Notes under the pieces: model-generated
Told to the model about the DNA's origin: nothing
The model's database searches: none
What the model saw: only the letters and a program-made list of their open reading frames with translations
Origin: an uncultured Spirochaetaceae bacterium
Lineage (GTDB): Bacteria > Spirochaetota > Spirochaetia > Sphaerochaetales > Sphaerochaetaceae
Direction of reading: 5' to 3'
Assembly: GCA_944389145.1 (NCBI GenBank)
Contig: CALXLH010000022.1
Location: forward strand, 1 to 64,000
Length of the DNA stretch: 64,000 nucleotides
Shown: positions 34,375-42,884 of the stretch, piece by piece
How positions within the stretch are numbered: position 1 is the first letter of the stretch
Layout of the letters: every line of letters starts with the position of its first letter
Made by a program: the position numbers and the translations under genes

Positions 34375-35573
34375 ACAGCACGCCATCAAGCAACAGGAAG
34401 CATATAGGCATATTTGGCAGCCGGAACGCGGGAAAATCCACTCTGATGAATGCGATTATCGGGCAGGATCTTTCTGTGGTCTCTCCGGTGAAGGGAACGA
34501 CTACCGATACTGTAAGCAAGGCGATGGAAATTCTTCCGGCCGGACCGGTCGTCCTGATGGATGCGCCCGGATATGATGATGAGGGAGAGCTTGGAGAGCT
34601 GAGGGTAGGCAAGTGCCTGAAGACACTGGACCGTGCGGATCTGGCCCTGCTGGTAATAGATGGGACCTTGCCTCCTTCTGATGTGGATATCGGATTCATA
34701 AGCCGCATGCGCGAGAAGCGCATCCCGTTCATCATCGTCACCAGCAAGAGTGATGCAGAGCCCTCATACCGATATGGCTCCATGCTCCCGGGTGATGTGC
34801 GATGCATCTCCGTCAGTGCCAGGACAGGAGAGGGGATAAAGGAGCTGAAGGATCTTATCGCAGCATCTCTGCCTGCTTCTGAGGAGATTCCGATCATCCG
34901 GGATATCCTCAGGGAGGATGGCATCGCCATGCTTGTCATACCTATCGACAAGGCCGCTCCCAAGGGGCGTCTCATCCTTCCTCAGCAGCAGACGATAAGG
35001 GATATCCTTGATGGGCGTGGGCGCGTGATGGTCGTCTCTCCGGGACAGGTCGCTTCCTCGATCTCCCAGGTACGCCCTGATATCGTGGTGACGGACAGCC
35101 AGGCATTCGAAGCCGTGGCCGCATCCGTTCCTGATGATATACCTCTGACCTCGTTCTCGATCCTCTTCGCCAGGCATAAGGGAAACCTTGAGGATGCTGT
35201 GCGGGGAGCTGCATCGATACGGAAGCTGAAGGATGGCGACAGGGTGCTGATATCTGAGGGCTGCACGCATCATCGCCAGTGCGGGGACATAGGGTCGGAG
35301 AAGATACCCAGGATGCTCCGCAAGGTTACCGGCAAGGATCTCAATCTTGAGTTTTCTTCCGGTCAAGGCTTTCCTGAGGACCTCTCCCGGTTCTCTCTCG
35401 TGATACATTGCGGCGGATGCATGCTCACTGAGCGGGATATGCAGCTGCGATATGCCAAGGCAGTAAGCAAGGGGGTCCCGATCACCAATTACGGTATCTT
35501 CCTGGCCTATGGGAACGGAATACTCAGGCGCAGCCTCTCGGTATTCCCGGAGTATCAGAGGATGCTGGACTAA
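34371..35573 (+). CDS. hydF: [FeFe]-hydrogenase maturation GTPase HydF
   Basis: This 400-residue scaffold GTPase receives the diiron precursor and delivers it to apo-hydrogenase. The P-loop is GSRNAGKS (16-23), with VVLMDAPGYDDEG as the G3 region. The dimerisation domain and C-terminal cluster domain carry the signature Cys-x-His (EGCTHH near residue 297) and HCGGC near 345. The TTG start overlaps the hydG stop, so translation is coupled. Together with hydE at 14681 the maturation set is complete, although split. Confidence 0.93.
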   Translation: MNSTPSSNRKHIGIFGSRNAGKSTLMNAIIGQDLSVVSPVKGTTTDTVSKAMEILPAGPVVLMDAPGYDDEGELGELRVGKCLKTLDRADLALLVIDGTLPPSDVDIGFISRMREKRIPFIIVTSKSDAEPSYRYGSMLPGDVRCISVSARTGEGIKELKDLIAASLPASEEIPIIRDILREDGIAMLVIPIDKAAPKGRLILPQQQTIRDILDGRGRVMVVSPGQVASSISQVRPDIVVTDSQAFEAVAASVPDDIPLTSFSILFARHKGNLEDAVRGAASIRKLKDGDRVLISEGCTHHRQCGDIGSEKIPRMLRKVTGKDLNLEFSSGQGFPEDLSRFSLVIHCGGCMLTERDMQLRYAKAVSKGVPITNYGIFLAYGNGILRRSLSVFPEYQRMLD

Positions 35574-35610
35574 AATATTACTATTTTGTTAAAAGCGCAT
35601 GTGTTTTCAT

Positions 35611-35739
35611 TTGCTTTCTGTCTTTACCTGTGAGACAATCATTGCTGTCGGAAGGCTGATTGATCTTGCAGGTTCCGGCACTCTCATAAGCGAAATGGGA
35701 ACAAGGAGGTTGCCGCTGGATATCGCCAGCGGTCTTTTT
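35611..35739 (+). ncRNA. Candidate small RNA with promoter and terminator
   Basis: TTGCTT (35611-35616), 17 bp and GACAAT (35634-35639) predict a start near 35646. A clean intrinsic terminator follows: CCGCTGG (35713-35719) with CCAGCGG (35726-35732), then TCTTTTT. The ~95-nt product can fold a GTTCC/GGAAC hairpin (35672-35702) and exposes AAGGAGGT just before the terminator. No convincing reading frame or known riboswitch. The rest of the gap to 35947 shows a second AT-rich promoter (TTGATT-16-TAAAAT, 35898-35925) for the next gene. Confidence 0.4.
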
Positions 35740-35947
35740 CTGCCTTTTTCCCTCGCTTCCCAGCATACGTCTCCTGTTTATATCCCCATGGCCAATGTAG
35801 GAGAAATGTCATTTATCAAAGTCTAGGAACGAAGCCTCAGGTTTGATTCCTCCGGTAAATCACAGGAAAGTGATCCTTGATCCTGATTGCTGATTTATTG
35901 ATTTTTATTTAAATTATCATAAAATATAATATATAAGGAGAATTTTG

Positions 35948-36229
35948 ATGGCTCAGGCAACATACAGTATCAGGATGGATAGCGACCTTAAGAAGGATTT
36001 TGATTTTGTCTGTGAGAATTTTGGCATGTCATCTACTACCGCAATAAATGTCTTTGCTAAGGCTGTCGTAAGGGAACGGCGAATTCCATTTGAAATAAAG
36101 GCTGATAACAGAGGAACAGAGGCCTTTAGGGCATTACGCGCTACTGCAAAGGCCAATGGCATACAGGACATGAGCCTTGATGAGATAAATGATGAGATAA
36201 GACGTACTCGTGAAGGGATTGATGAGTGA
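35948..36229 (+). CDS. RelB/DinJ-type antitoxin
   Basis: This 93-residue ribbon-helix-helix antitoxin begins ATYSIRMDSDLKKDFDFVCE and continues GMSSTTAINVFAKAVVRERR, the RelB/DinJ DNA-binding fold. The C-terminal tail binds the toxin. AAGGAG lies 7 nt before the ATG. It overlaps the PIN-domain gene by 4 bp (GTGA). Pairing RelB-type antitoxin with a PIN toxin, not RelE, is a mixed combination. Confidence 0.82.
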   Translation: MAQATYSIRMDSDLKKDFDFVCENFGMSSTTAINVFAKAVVRERRIPFEIKADNRGTEAFRALRATAKANGIQDMSLDEINDEIRRTREGIDE

Positions 36230-36663
36230 CCAGGAAAATCGTAATCGATACAAACATTCTTGTATCTGCCCTTCTCTCAAGCCATGAGGATGCTGCAACT
36301 GTCAAAGTATTGAGCTTCATGCTGGAGGGGTATGTCGTGCCGATCATATCGGAGACGATATTTCAGGAATATGGAGATGTTCTCAGACGGAGAAGATTTG
36401 GTTTTCACGAAGAAGTCATATCCATCCTTCTCGATGAAATCTACAGGAAAGCTCTTATCATCAAGCCTGTACCTATCGGGATAGAGCTTCCTGATAATAA
36501 GGACCGTCCATTCCTTGAAGCAATGCTGATGATTGACGATGCCTTGCTTATAACAGGGAATCTGAAGCATTTTCCGATTCATGAACGCATAATGACAGCT
36601 AGGCAATTCGTAGATTCATTAAAGAATGGATTTGAATTTATCGATTGCCATCAGGATTCATAG
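36226..36663 (+). CDS. PIN-domain toxin
   Basis: This 145-residue PIN-domain ribonuclease begins RKIVIDTNILVSALLSS with the first catalytic Asp. The later acidic residues are in ISETIFQEYGDVLRR, PDNKDRPFLEAMLMIDDALLITGN. It belongs to the group annotated as a putative PIN-family TA toxin component. GTG start overlapping the antitoxin stop. Expected to cut RNA when freed from the antitoxin. Confidence 0.82.
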   Translation: MTRKIVIDTNILVSALLSSHEDAATVKVLSFMLEGYVVPIISETIFQEYGDVLRRRRFGFHEEVISILLDEIYRKALIIKPVPIGIELPDNKDRPFLEAMLMIDDALLITGNLKHFPIHERIMTARQFVDSLKNGFEFIDCHQDS

Positions 36664-36666
36664 ATA

Positions 36667-36695
36667 GCGGAGCCTTGTTCGGACTCCGCTTCTTC
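36667..36695 (+). terminator. Terminator of the RelB/PIN operon
   Basis: GCGGAG (36667-36672) pairs with CTCCGC (36684-36689), with inner pairing, followed by TTCTTCCTT. It lies between convergent genes and may serve both strands. Confidence 0.6.
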
Positions 36696-36698
36696 CTT

Positions 36699-37658
36699 CT
36701 ATCTCGAAACTACGTTTATGGGATTGCCTTTAAGGAATGATGAGAGGTTCTCCTCTGCCTTAGCCATCAGGCGTTCCCGTGTCTCCCTTGCCGCCCATGC
36801 GATATGAGGGGTTATCATGCAGGAGGGGCAGGAGATCAGGGGCGAGCCGTGGAGCGGAGGCTCTTCCGCAAGCACGTCCACGCCGGCTCCTGAGAGCCTT
36901 CCTTCATTGAGCGCTTCTGCAAGCGCTTCCTCGTCTATGAGGCCACCGCGTGCCGTGTTGATGAGTATCGCTGATGGCTTCATAAGCGCGATGCGCTCCT
37001 TGCTTATCATCCTTGCCGTTTCCTCTGTCTGGGGAACATGGAGGGTGATGTAGTCTGATGTCGAGAGAAGCTCCTCCAGGGAGAGGGGGATAAAGCCCTT
37101 TTCTTCCGCATCCTTCTTCCTGCTCCTTGAATGATAGGCTACCTCCATGCCGAATGCTGATGCGATCTCCGCCACCCGCATCCCTATATGGCCCATGCCG
37201 ATTATTCCGATGCGCTTGCCATAGATCTCCATCAGGGGATATGCGGAGAATGAGAAGAGCCCGGAATCCTTCCACGCGCCTTTCCTTACCATCTGGGAAT
37301 GCTCAACTACGCGATGCGTGAATGCTAGGATATGCGCGAACACGGACTCTGCGACGCCTTCCGTACTGTATTCAGGGACATTCGTGACTGTGATGCCCAG
37401 CTCCCTCGCTGCCGTGATATCTATTATATTGTAGCCGGTAGCGGTGATGCCTATGTATCTGAGCTTCGGCAGTGCTTCCATCGTCGCCCTGTCGAATGGG
37501 ACCTTGTTGGTTATCACGATCTCCGCATCCCGGCAGCGCTCCAGGATATCCTCCCTGTCCGTCGTTGGGTATACGGTGGTCTTTCCAAGAAGGCTGAAGC
37601 CTTCCCAGGAGAGATCGCCGGGGTTGAGCACCTGCCCGTCCAGTATCTTGATGTTCAT
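36699..37658 (-). CDS. D-isomer-specific 2-hydroxyacid dehydrogenase (glycerate dehydrogenase-like)
   Basis: This 319-residue NAD(P)-dependent enzyme is of the D-2-hydroxyacid dehydrogenase family, nearest in look to hydroxypyruvate/glycerate dehydrogenases. The nucleotide-binding motif is GIIGMGHIGM near residue 150. The catalytic Arg lies in INTARGGLIDEEAL, the Glu in GVDVLAEEPP and the His in ITPHIAW near 285. The exact substrate cannot be read from sequence. AAGGAACC precedes its ATG. It lies downstream of pgi on the same strand, separated by a hairpin. Confidence 0.85.
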   Translation of the reverse strand: MNIKILDGQVLNPGDLSWEGFSLLGKTTVYPTTDREDILERCRDAEIVITNKVPFDRATMEALPKLRYIGITATGYNIIDITAARELGITVTNVPEYSTEGVAESVFAHILAFTHRVVEHSQMVRKGAWKDSGLFSFSAYPLMEIYGKRIGIIGMGHIGMRVAEIASAFGMEVAYHSRSRKKDAEEKGFIPLSLEELLSTSDYITLHVPQTEETARMISKERIALMKPSAILINTARGGLIDEEALAEALNEGRLSGAGVDVLAEEPPLHGSPLISCPSCMITPHIAWAARETRERLMAKAEENLSSFLKGNPINVVSR

Positions 37659-37676
37659 CTTGGTTCCTTATGCGAA

Positions 37677-37699
37677 GGCTGCCACGCCCGGTGGCAGCC
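37677..37699 (-). terminator. Hairpin between pgi and the dehydrogenase gene
   Basis: GGCTGCCAC and GTGGCAGCC form a perfect 9-bp stem with a 5-nt loop. On the minus strand no T-run follows, so this is probably an intercistronic stabiliser or weak terminator. Confidence 0.5.
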
Positions 37700-37707
37700 T
37701 CCTGATA

Positions 37708-39288
37708 TCAGATCAGCAGATCGGCGTAAGCCTTCAGCAGCTCATCTCCCTCGCAGCCGGCAAGTACCTTCTTTGCCAGTACCTTGCCCAGCTGTACGCC
37801 TTCCTGGTCGAATGAGTTGAGATTCCATACGAAGCCCTGGAACATCACCTTGTTCTCATAGTGCGCGAGCAGGGCGCCAAGCGCCTTCGGCGTGAGCTTG
37901 TCTCCGTAGATCAGGGAGGAGGGCCTGTTTCCGTCGAACTCCTTGTTGGTGTTCTCGTCATCCTTGCCACGTGCGAATGCCGCGATCTGCGCGGCGAGGT
38001 TGGCGTTGAGCTTCGACTGGCTAGTAGAACCTGCTGTCTCGATGTCCTTGCCATACTGGCAATGCCTGAAGCCGATGAATTGCAGCGGTACGATATCGGT
38101 ACCCTGATGCAGGAGCTGGTAGAACGAATGCTGGCCGTTCGTGCCCGGCTCTCCGAAGATCACGGGGCCGGTTGGATAGGATACCTTCTCTCCGAATCTG
38201 TTGACGTGCTTGCCGTTTGATTCCATATCGAGCTGCTGGAGGTGGGCAGGGAAGCGGGAGAGTGCCTGTGAGTATGGCAGTATAGCTGTCGATGGATATC
38301 CCATGATGTTCCTGAGATAGAAGCCGATCATGGCATCCATCAGCGCTCCGTTCTTCCTTATGTCGCATTCCGTGGCCTTCACGTCTTCCTCATGCGCCCC
38401 TTCCAGAAGCGCGCGGAAGGTGTCGAATCCGAAAGCGAGAGATAGGACGACGCCTCCAACTGCGGATGTTGAGGAATAGCGGCCTCCGATATAGTCGTCC
38501 ATGAAGAACGCAGCGAGCATCGATTCATCCTTCGCCAGAGGACTGGTCTTGGATGTCACAGCAACCATGTGCTTCGAAGGAACGAGCCCTTCGACAGGCG
38601 CCTTCTTAAGCGTCTCGAGCACGAGATCGCGGTTTGTCAGCGTCTCCTGCGTGGTACCGCTCTTCGATACCAGTATGAAGAGGGTAGTCTCGAAATCCAG
38701 CCTTTCGATCACTGCTGCTGCGTCGTCCGGATCCACGTTCGAGATGAACTCGGCGTTCAGCGTCTTCACTCCCTCTCCATCAGCCCAGCCCTTGAGCGCG
38801 AGATAGAGAGCCCTCGGTCCTAGGTCAGAGCCGCCGATCCCTATCTGGCAGACTGTCTTGAACGGCTTTCCGGTAGATCCCTTGATCTCTCCGCTCCTGA
38901 CCTTCTCGGAGAATTCCCTGATGCTATCGAGGACAGAGGCATAGAATGCGCCTTTCTCCTCTCCGTCCTTCTCTATCTTCACTCCCAGCACGTTGCCGCG
39001 CGTGAGATGATGAAGGACCAGCCGCTTCTCTCCGGTGTTCATCATCTCTCCGGAAAGCAGTGCCTTGTATTTATCGATCAGGCCTTCTTCATCCGCAAGC
39101 GCCTGAAGACCATCGACGATCTCGTCCGATACCGGCATTGCGGCCCAGTTGTATCTCAGGCCACCGCCTAGCGCTATGTCTGCAGAGCGTACGCGGTCTG
39201 TGGTCAGGAGGTCCTTTACCGAACTCCTCTTCATATCCTGGAGGGCCTTGTAGCCCTTCGTGGCATCCAGATTGACATATTCGATCAT
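37708..39288 (-). CDS. pgi: Glucose-6-phosphate isomerase
   Basis: This 526-residue phosphoglucose isomerase (fructose-6-P/glucose-6-P interconversion) has the typical course VCQIGIGGSDLGPRALYLAL, FILVSKSGTTQETLTN, FMDDYIGGRYSSTSAVGG, FGEPGTNGQHSFYQLLHQGT and the C-terminal FDQEGVQLGKVLAKK. The ATG at 39288 is chosen because AAAGGAG lies 6 nt upstream; an earlier in-frame ATG has none. The upstream argR gene ends 14 bp before it on the same strand, so argR and pgi are probably co-transcribed. Confidence 0.95.
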   Translation of the reverse strand: MIEYVNLDATKGYKALQDMKRSSVKDLLTTDRVRSADIALGGGLRYNWAAMPVSDEIVDGLQALADEEGLIDKYKALLSGEMMNTGEKRLVLHHLTRGNVLGVKIEKDGEEKGAFYASVLDSIREFSEKVRSGEIKGSTGKPFKTVCQIGIGGSDLGPRALYLALKGWADGEGVKTLNAEFISNVDPDDAAAVIERLDFETTLFILVSKSGTTQETLTNRDLVLETLKKAPVEGLVPSKHMVAVTSKTSPLAKDESMLAAFFMDDYIGGRYSSTSAVGGVVLSLAFGFDTFRALLEGAHEEDVKATECDIRKNGALMDAMIGFYLRNIMGYPSTAILPYSQALSRFPAHLQQLDMESNGKHVNRFGEKVSYPTGPVIFGEPGTNGQHSFYQLLHQGTDIVPLQFIGFRHCQYGKDIETAGSTSQSKLNANLAAQIAAFARGKDDENTNKEFDGNRPSSLIYGDKLTPKALGALLAHYENKVMFQGFVWNLNSFDQEGVQLGKVLAKKVLAGCEGDELLKAYADLLI

Positions 39289-39302
39289 TTCTGACTCCTT
39301 TC

Positions 39303-39788
39303 TCATACAGGTGCTGATGGATCGCTGACTTCGGGAATGCGTGAGTTGAAGCTTTCCAGAAGATCCTCCTTGGTCATGCCTTCCCGGAGGATTACGAAGA
39401 TCGTATCATCGCCTGCCACTGTTCCGAGTATCTCGGGAAGCGCCAGCACATCAAGGGCAAAGCCCACGCTGTTGGCATGTCCCGGACGCGTCTTGATTAC
39501 TCCGAAGTTTCCTGAGAACTCGATTGAGATTATACCTCTCCTGACATCCTGTATGTAGCTCTTTTCCGATTCGCTTACCAGATCGCTCTCTGGGAGCGTA
39601 TAGTAGTAGCCTGACCATCCATCGGAAATCTTGCCGACCTTCAGCATCTTCAGATCGCGGGAAAGCGTGGCCTGCGTGACGTTGTATCCTTCCTTCTTCA
39701 GCAGTTCCAGCAGCGTATCCTGATTGTCTATCCTGTTGTTCTTTATCAGTTCCTTGACGACTGAGAGGCGGTTGTGACGTTCTTTCAT
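39303..39788 (-). CDS. argR: Arginine repressor ArgR/AhrC
   Basis: This 161-residue repressor has an N-terminal winged helix (RLSVVKELIKNNRIDNQDTL, then NVTQATLSRDLKML) and a C-terminal hexamerisation and arginine-binding domain (GHANSVGFALD, GTVAGDDTIFVI). The start ATG at 39788 follows CAGGAGA. Candidate ARG boxes cover its transcription start, so autorepression is likely. No arginine-metabolism gene lies in the window; instead pgi follows directly, which is unusual company. Confidence 0.92.
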   Translation of the reverse strand: MKERHNRLSVVKELIKNNRIDNQDTLLELLKKEGYNVTQATLSRDLKMLKVGKISDGWSGYYYTLPESDLVSESEKSYIQDVRRGIISIEFSGNFGVIKTRPGHANSVGFALDVLALPEILGTVAGDDTIFVILREGMTKEDLLESFNSRIPEVSDPSAPV

Positions 39789-39800
39789 TGCTTCTCCTGA

Positions 39801-39854
39801 TGCATACTTATGCAATCAATATGCAATTCTACATTCTAGCGCATCGCATTGCAA
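39801..39854 (-). promoter_or_regulatory. argR promoter with ARG-box-like TGCAT repeats
   Basis: Reading the minus strand, TTGCAA (39854-39849), 17 bp, TAGAAT (39831-39826) form the promoter. Downstream lie ATTGCATATTGATTGCAT and TTGCATAAGTATGCAT (39801-39827), repeated TGCAT half-sites of the ARG-box type over the transcription start. Confidence 0.65.
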
Positions 39855-39862
39855 CCATGTCT

Positions 39863-39891
39863 TTGTTATGGCTTTAGGCATGTGCTATCCT
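39863..39891 (+). promoter_or_regulatory. Promoter of the lemA operon
   Basis: TTGTTA (39863-39868), 17 bp, TATCCT (39886-39891), with an extended -10 TGC just before it. It diverges from argR. Confidence 0.65.
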
Positions 39892-39907
39892 TTATCCGGA
39901 GGCCATG

Positions 39908-40459
39908 ATGGTTATTCTTATTGTCATATTGGTCATAGTCGTCGCCCTCATCATCTGGGCGATCAGCGTATATAACTCACTCGTCATGCTGCGCAACAAG
40001 GCCGATGAGGCCGAGGCAGGGATCGATGCCCATCTTCAGCAGCGCTACGATCTTGTTCCGAATCTCGTGGAGACGGTCAAGGGCTATGCGAAGCATGAGA
40101 GCGCCACGCTTGAGAATGTGATACAGGCGAGGAATACCGCTCTTTCTGCAAAGGGGACGAAGGAGAGCGCGGCTGCCGAGGATGCTCTTACCGGGGCTCT
40201 CAAGAGCATATTCGCCCTTGCCGAGAGCTATCCGGACCTGAAGGCCAACCAGGGGTTTTCCGAGCTGCAGAGGCAGCTTCAGGCAATCGAGGATGATATC
40301 CTCTCGTCGAGGAAGTACTACAATGCCGTCGCACGTGCCTTCAACGATAAGATCATGGTCTTCCCGGCCTCGATCATCGCATCAGCCTTCCATTTCGTGA
40401 AGCGTGATTACATCGATGTGGACGATGCGGCCAGGGAGAGGGTAGAGGTCAGGTTCTGA
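39908..40459 (+). CDS. lemA: LemA family protein
   Basis: This 183-residue LemA-type membrane protein has an N-terminal transmembrane helix (VILIVILVIVVALIIWAISV) and a helical bundle with the family signature VYNSLVMLRNKADEAEAGID and YDLVPNLVETVKGYA. Function is unknown in bacteria. ATG 39908 is 5 nt from GGAGG; the overlapping ATG at 39905 is too close. It is coupled by TGATG to the DUF2207 gene, the common genomic partner of LemA. Confidence 0.9.
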   Translation: MVILIVILVIVVALIIWAISVYNSLVMLRNKADEAEAGIDAHLQQRYDLVPNLVETVKGYAKHESATLENVIQARNTALSAKGTKESAAAEDALTGALKSIFALAESYPDLKANQGFSELQRQLQAIEDDILSSRKYYNAVARAFNDKIMVFPASIIASAFHFVKRDYIDVDDAARERVEVRF

Positions 40460-42285
40460 TGAGACGGATTCTGATTCCCGTCATCCTTTCGTTCCTGCTG
40501 CTGCCGCTTTCCGCCGAAAGCTTCGTGATGGATCGCTACAGCGTCTCTGTCGCTGTTGACAGCGCGAGGGTGATGCACTTCGAAGAGCAGATGGATCTCG
40601 ATTTCCTCTATCCATCGCATGGGATCATCAGGGATATCCAATGCTACTTTCCAGGCTATGATGGCTTTCCTGCGACACGGGCGGAAGTCAGCGATATAAG
40701 AGCCAGCGAGGCTGAGGAAGTCAGGTCGGACGGGCGGTTCGTCTCCATAGTCCTTGGTGATTCCGGGAGACTCATCACGGGGCCTTATTCATTTGCCATC
40801 TCCTATGACTTCGATATGGGGAAGGATTATTACGATGATTATGATGAGGTATATATCAACATAGTCTCGGCCAATGGGTGGAATACATATATCGGCATGG
40901 TAGAGTTCTCCATAACGCTTCCTTTCCCAGTCTCCTCTGACAGGGTATGGGTGACGTATGGGCAGTATGGCTCTGTCACGCGGCTTCCGTTCGCGCTCTC
41001 GGAAGATAGCCTTACCGTATCTGGTTCCGCCTCTTCGCTGAGTCCTGGCGAGGCGGTCACTGTACGCATAGAGATGGAAGAAGGCTACTTCATCGATGCA
41101 TCAGATCCCTATGCCATGGCGCGGCTTGCCTTTATGGCAGGGCTTATCCTTACGGCAGCGTTGATCATCGTGGCTTTGATCCTGTTCTTCCGCTTCGGCC
41201 GTGAGAACCTTGTCATCGCTCCGGTGGAGTTCGATCCGCCGGAGGGCCTGACTCCTATGGATCTTGCCTTCGTGCTGAATGGAAGCGTAGGGGATGATGC
41301 TGTAGGCGCCATGCTTTTCTATTGGGCCGATAAGGGCTTTATAGAGATAGAGGAGGATGAGAGGGGACGCTTCACGTTCAGGAAGCTACAGGAACCTATG
41401 GAAATGGATGAGAGGGAGGCTATCCTCTTCCGTTCATTCTTCACCGAGGACATCGTGGATACATTGATGCTGCGCATATCCGGTTTTCCCGAGAAGCTCC
41501 GCAGGCATGTCCTGCCAGCCATTGCTGCCTTTTTCTCTGGTCCCCATGAGCTTTATGATGGGAAGGGCAGCAAGGCCCGTAAGGCAGTCATAGCACTTAC
41601 CGTGATCCATGCTCTCATCCATGTGGCTGTCGCAGCTGTCATCTGCGGCCTTAATTCCCTGCCTGTGGCGGCTGTCATCGCCTTCATGGCGTTCATGGCT
41701 TCCCGCGCGCTCTCGGCACGCAAGGCCCCGGCACCTGCCATGCTGTTCATGGCATTCTTCTTCACGGTCCTTGGCCTTTCCTACAGTTCATTCCTCTCCT
41801 CGGCGGTACCGTCTGCCATCGCGGTAGCAGAGGTGCTTTCGTTCCTTGTCCCGCTTTTCCTTCTTTCCGTCATGACGCCGCGCATGATCAGGCGCAGTGG
41901 ATATGGAATGCATATCTATTCGAAGACCCTTGGCTTCAGGGAGTATATCGATAAGGTCGAGAAAGACAGGATTGCCATGCTTAGCGAAGCTGATCCGCGT
42001 TATTTCTACCACATCCTTTCATATGCGATGGTCTTTGGCCTTGCGGATAGATGGTGTTCGAAGTTCAGCGGCATCACGGTTGCTGATGTATCGTGGTACA
42101 GGCCATATGGTGGCATAGGTGACCTGATGGCATATTCATACTTCTCCAGGCGGTGGAGGAGCATCTATCGCCATGATGTGATGCCCCCGCGCTCCTCTGG
42201 TGGGCATGGAGGCCGTCCTACATTCTCAGGATCCTCCGGTCATGCCGGCGGAGGGTTCTCCGGAGGGGGAGGCCGTTCCTGGTGA
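40459..42285 (+). CDS. DUF2207 membrane protein
   Basis: This 608-residue membrane protein has a signal peptide (ILIPVILSFLLLPLSAES) and an extracytoplasmic beta-domain (residues ~20-225: VMDRYSVSVAVDSARVMHFE ... SLSPGEAVTVRIEM). A transmembrane helix lies near 230, with a cytoplasmic winged-helix-like part, more helices at about 370-470 and a Gly/Ser-rich tail ending HAGGGFSGGGGRSW. This is the DUF2207 (COG4907) architecture. It is encoded with LemA; the pair presumably acts together in the envelope, function unknown. Confidence 0.85.
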   Translation: MRRILIPVILSFLLLPLSAESFVMDRYSVSVAVDSARVMHFEEQMDLDFLYPSHGIIRDIQCYFPGYDGFPATRAEVSDIRASEAEEVRSDGRFVSIVLGDSGRLITGPYSFAISYDFDMGKDYYDDYDEVYINIVSANGWNTYIGMVEFSITLPFPVSSDRVWVTYGQYGSVTRLPFALSEDSLTVSGSASSLSPGEAVTVRIEMEEGYFIDASDPYAMARLAFMAGLILTAALIIVALILFFRFGRENLVIAPVEFDPPEGLTPMDLAFVLNGSVGDDAVGAMLFYWADKGFIEIEEDERGRFTFRKLQEPMEMDEREAILFRSFFTEDIVDTLMLRISGFPEKLRRHVLPAIAAFFSGPHELYDGKGSKARKAVIALTVIHALIHVAVAAVICGLNSLPVAAVIAFMAFMASRALSARKAPAPAMLFMAFFFTVLGLSYSSFLSSAVPSAIAVAEVLSFLVPLFLLSVMTPRMIRRSGYGMHIYSKTLGFREYIDKVEKDRIAMLSEADPRYFYHILSYAMVFGLADRWCSKFSGITVADVSWYRPYGGIGDLMAYSYFSRRWRSIYRHDVMPPRSSGGHGGRPTFSGSSGHAGGGFSGGGGRSW

Positions 42286-42884
42286 GTGACGCCCTTTCGA
42301 TCCTGATCTCTGCCTGCTATATGGCTGTGGCAATAATGCTATGCCTGCTGCTTGACCGTGTATTCTCAGTTCCTCGCGAGATCGTGAGGAAAGTCCTTCA
42401 TCTGCTCTCATCTCTCTGGGTAATCATGATGGCCTATGGCTTCGATAGCGCGGCGGCAAGGGCCCTGGGGCCTTTGCTCTTCACCATCATCAATGCGGTA
42501 TATGCATATCGGAAGGAAGGACGTCTGGATAGCGGGCTTGTCACGTTCCCGATATCGCTATTCATCATCTCATTGCTGTTCAGCCATGGGTATGTGAGTA
42601 CCGATACCGCGATTTCCTCTATGCTTGTACTGGGCTTCGGAGACGGGGCTGCCGCAGTGGCAGGATACTTCCTCCGGAAGACAGGAAAGAGCATCGAAGG
42701 CTCTCTGTCGATGTTCCTGGTCTCTGTGGCCGTGCTTCTTCTGTTCTCCTCCCTGACCCTTCCATGGTGCATCGTCGTATCCATTGCCTCAGCTGTGGCA
42801 GAGCGCATCACCCCATCTGGTCTCGATAACCTGACCGTGCCTCTCACTTGCGCCTTGCTGATGGAGGTCATATGCATTCTCTGA
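42282..42884 (+). CDS. Dolichol/phytol kinase-like membrane protein (VTE5/SEC59 type)
   Basis: This 200-residue integral membrane protein is of the polyprenol/phytol kinase and CDP-alcohol-related family. Family features are EIVRKVLHLLSSLWVIM near residue 33, GLVTFPISLFII, LGFGDGAAAVAGYFLRK near 115, and SIASAVAERITPSGLDNL with VPLTCALL at the end. The GTG start overlaps the DUF2207 stop (GTGA). It likely phosphorylates an isoprenoid alcohol; the precise substrate is unknown. Confidence 0.75.
   Translation: MSDALSILISACYMAVAIMLCLLLDRVFSVPREIVRKVLHLLSSLWVIMMAYGFDSAAARALGPLLFTIINAVYAYRKEGRLDSGLVTFPISLFIISLLFSHGYVSTDTAISSMLVLGFGDGAAAVAGYFLRKTGKSIEGSLSMFLVSVAVLLLFSSLTLPWCIVVSIASAVAERITPSGLDNLTVPLTCALLMEVICIL

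Noticed and set aside
35599-35826. 75-codon frame downstream of hydF
   Set aside because: It crosses an intrinsic terminator and has no ribosome site.
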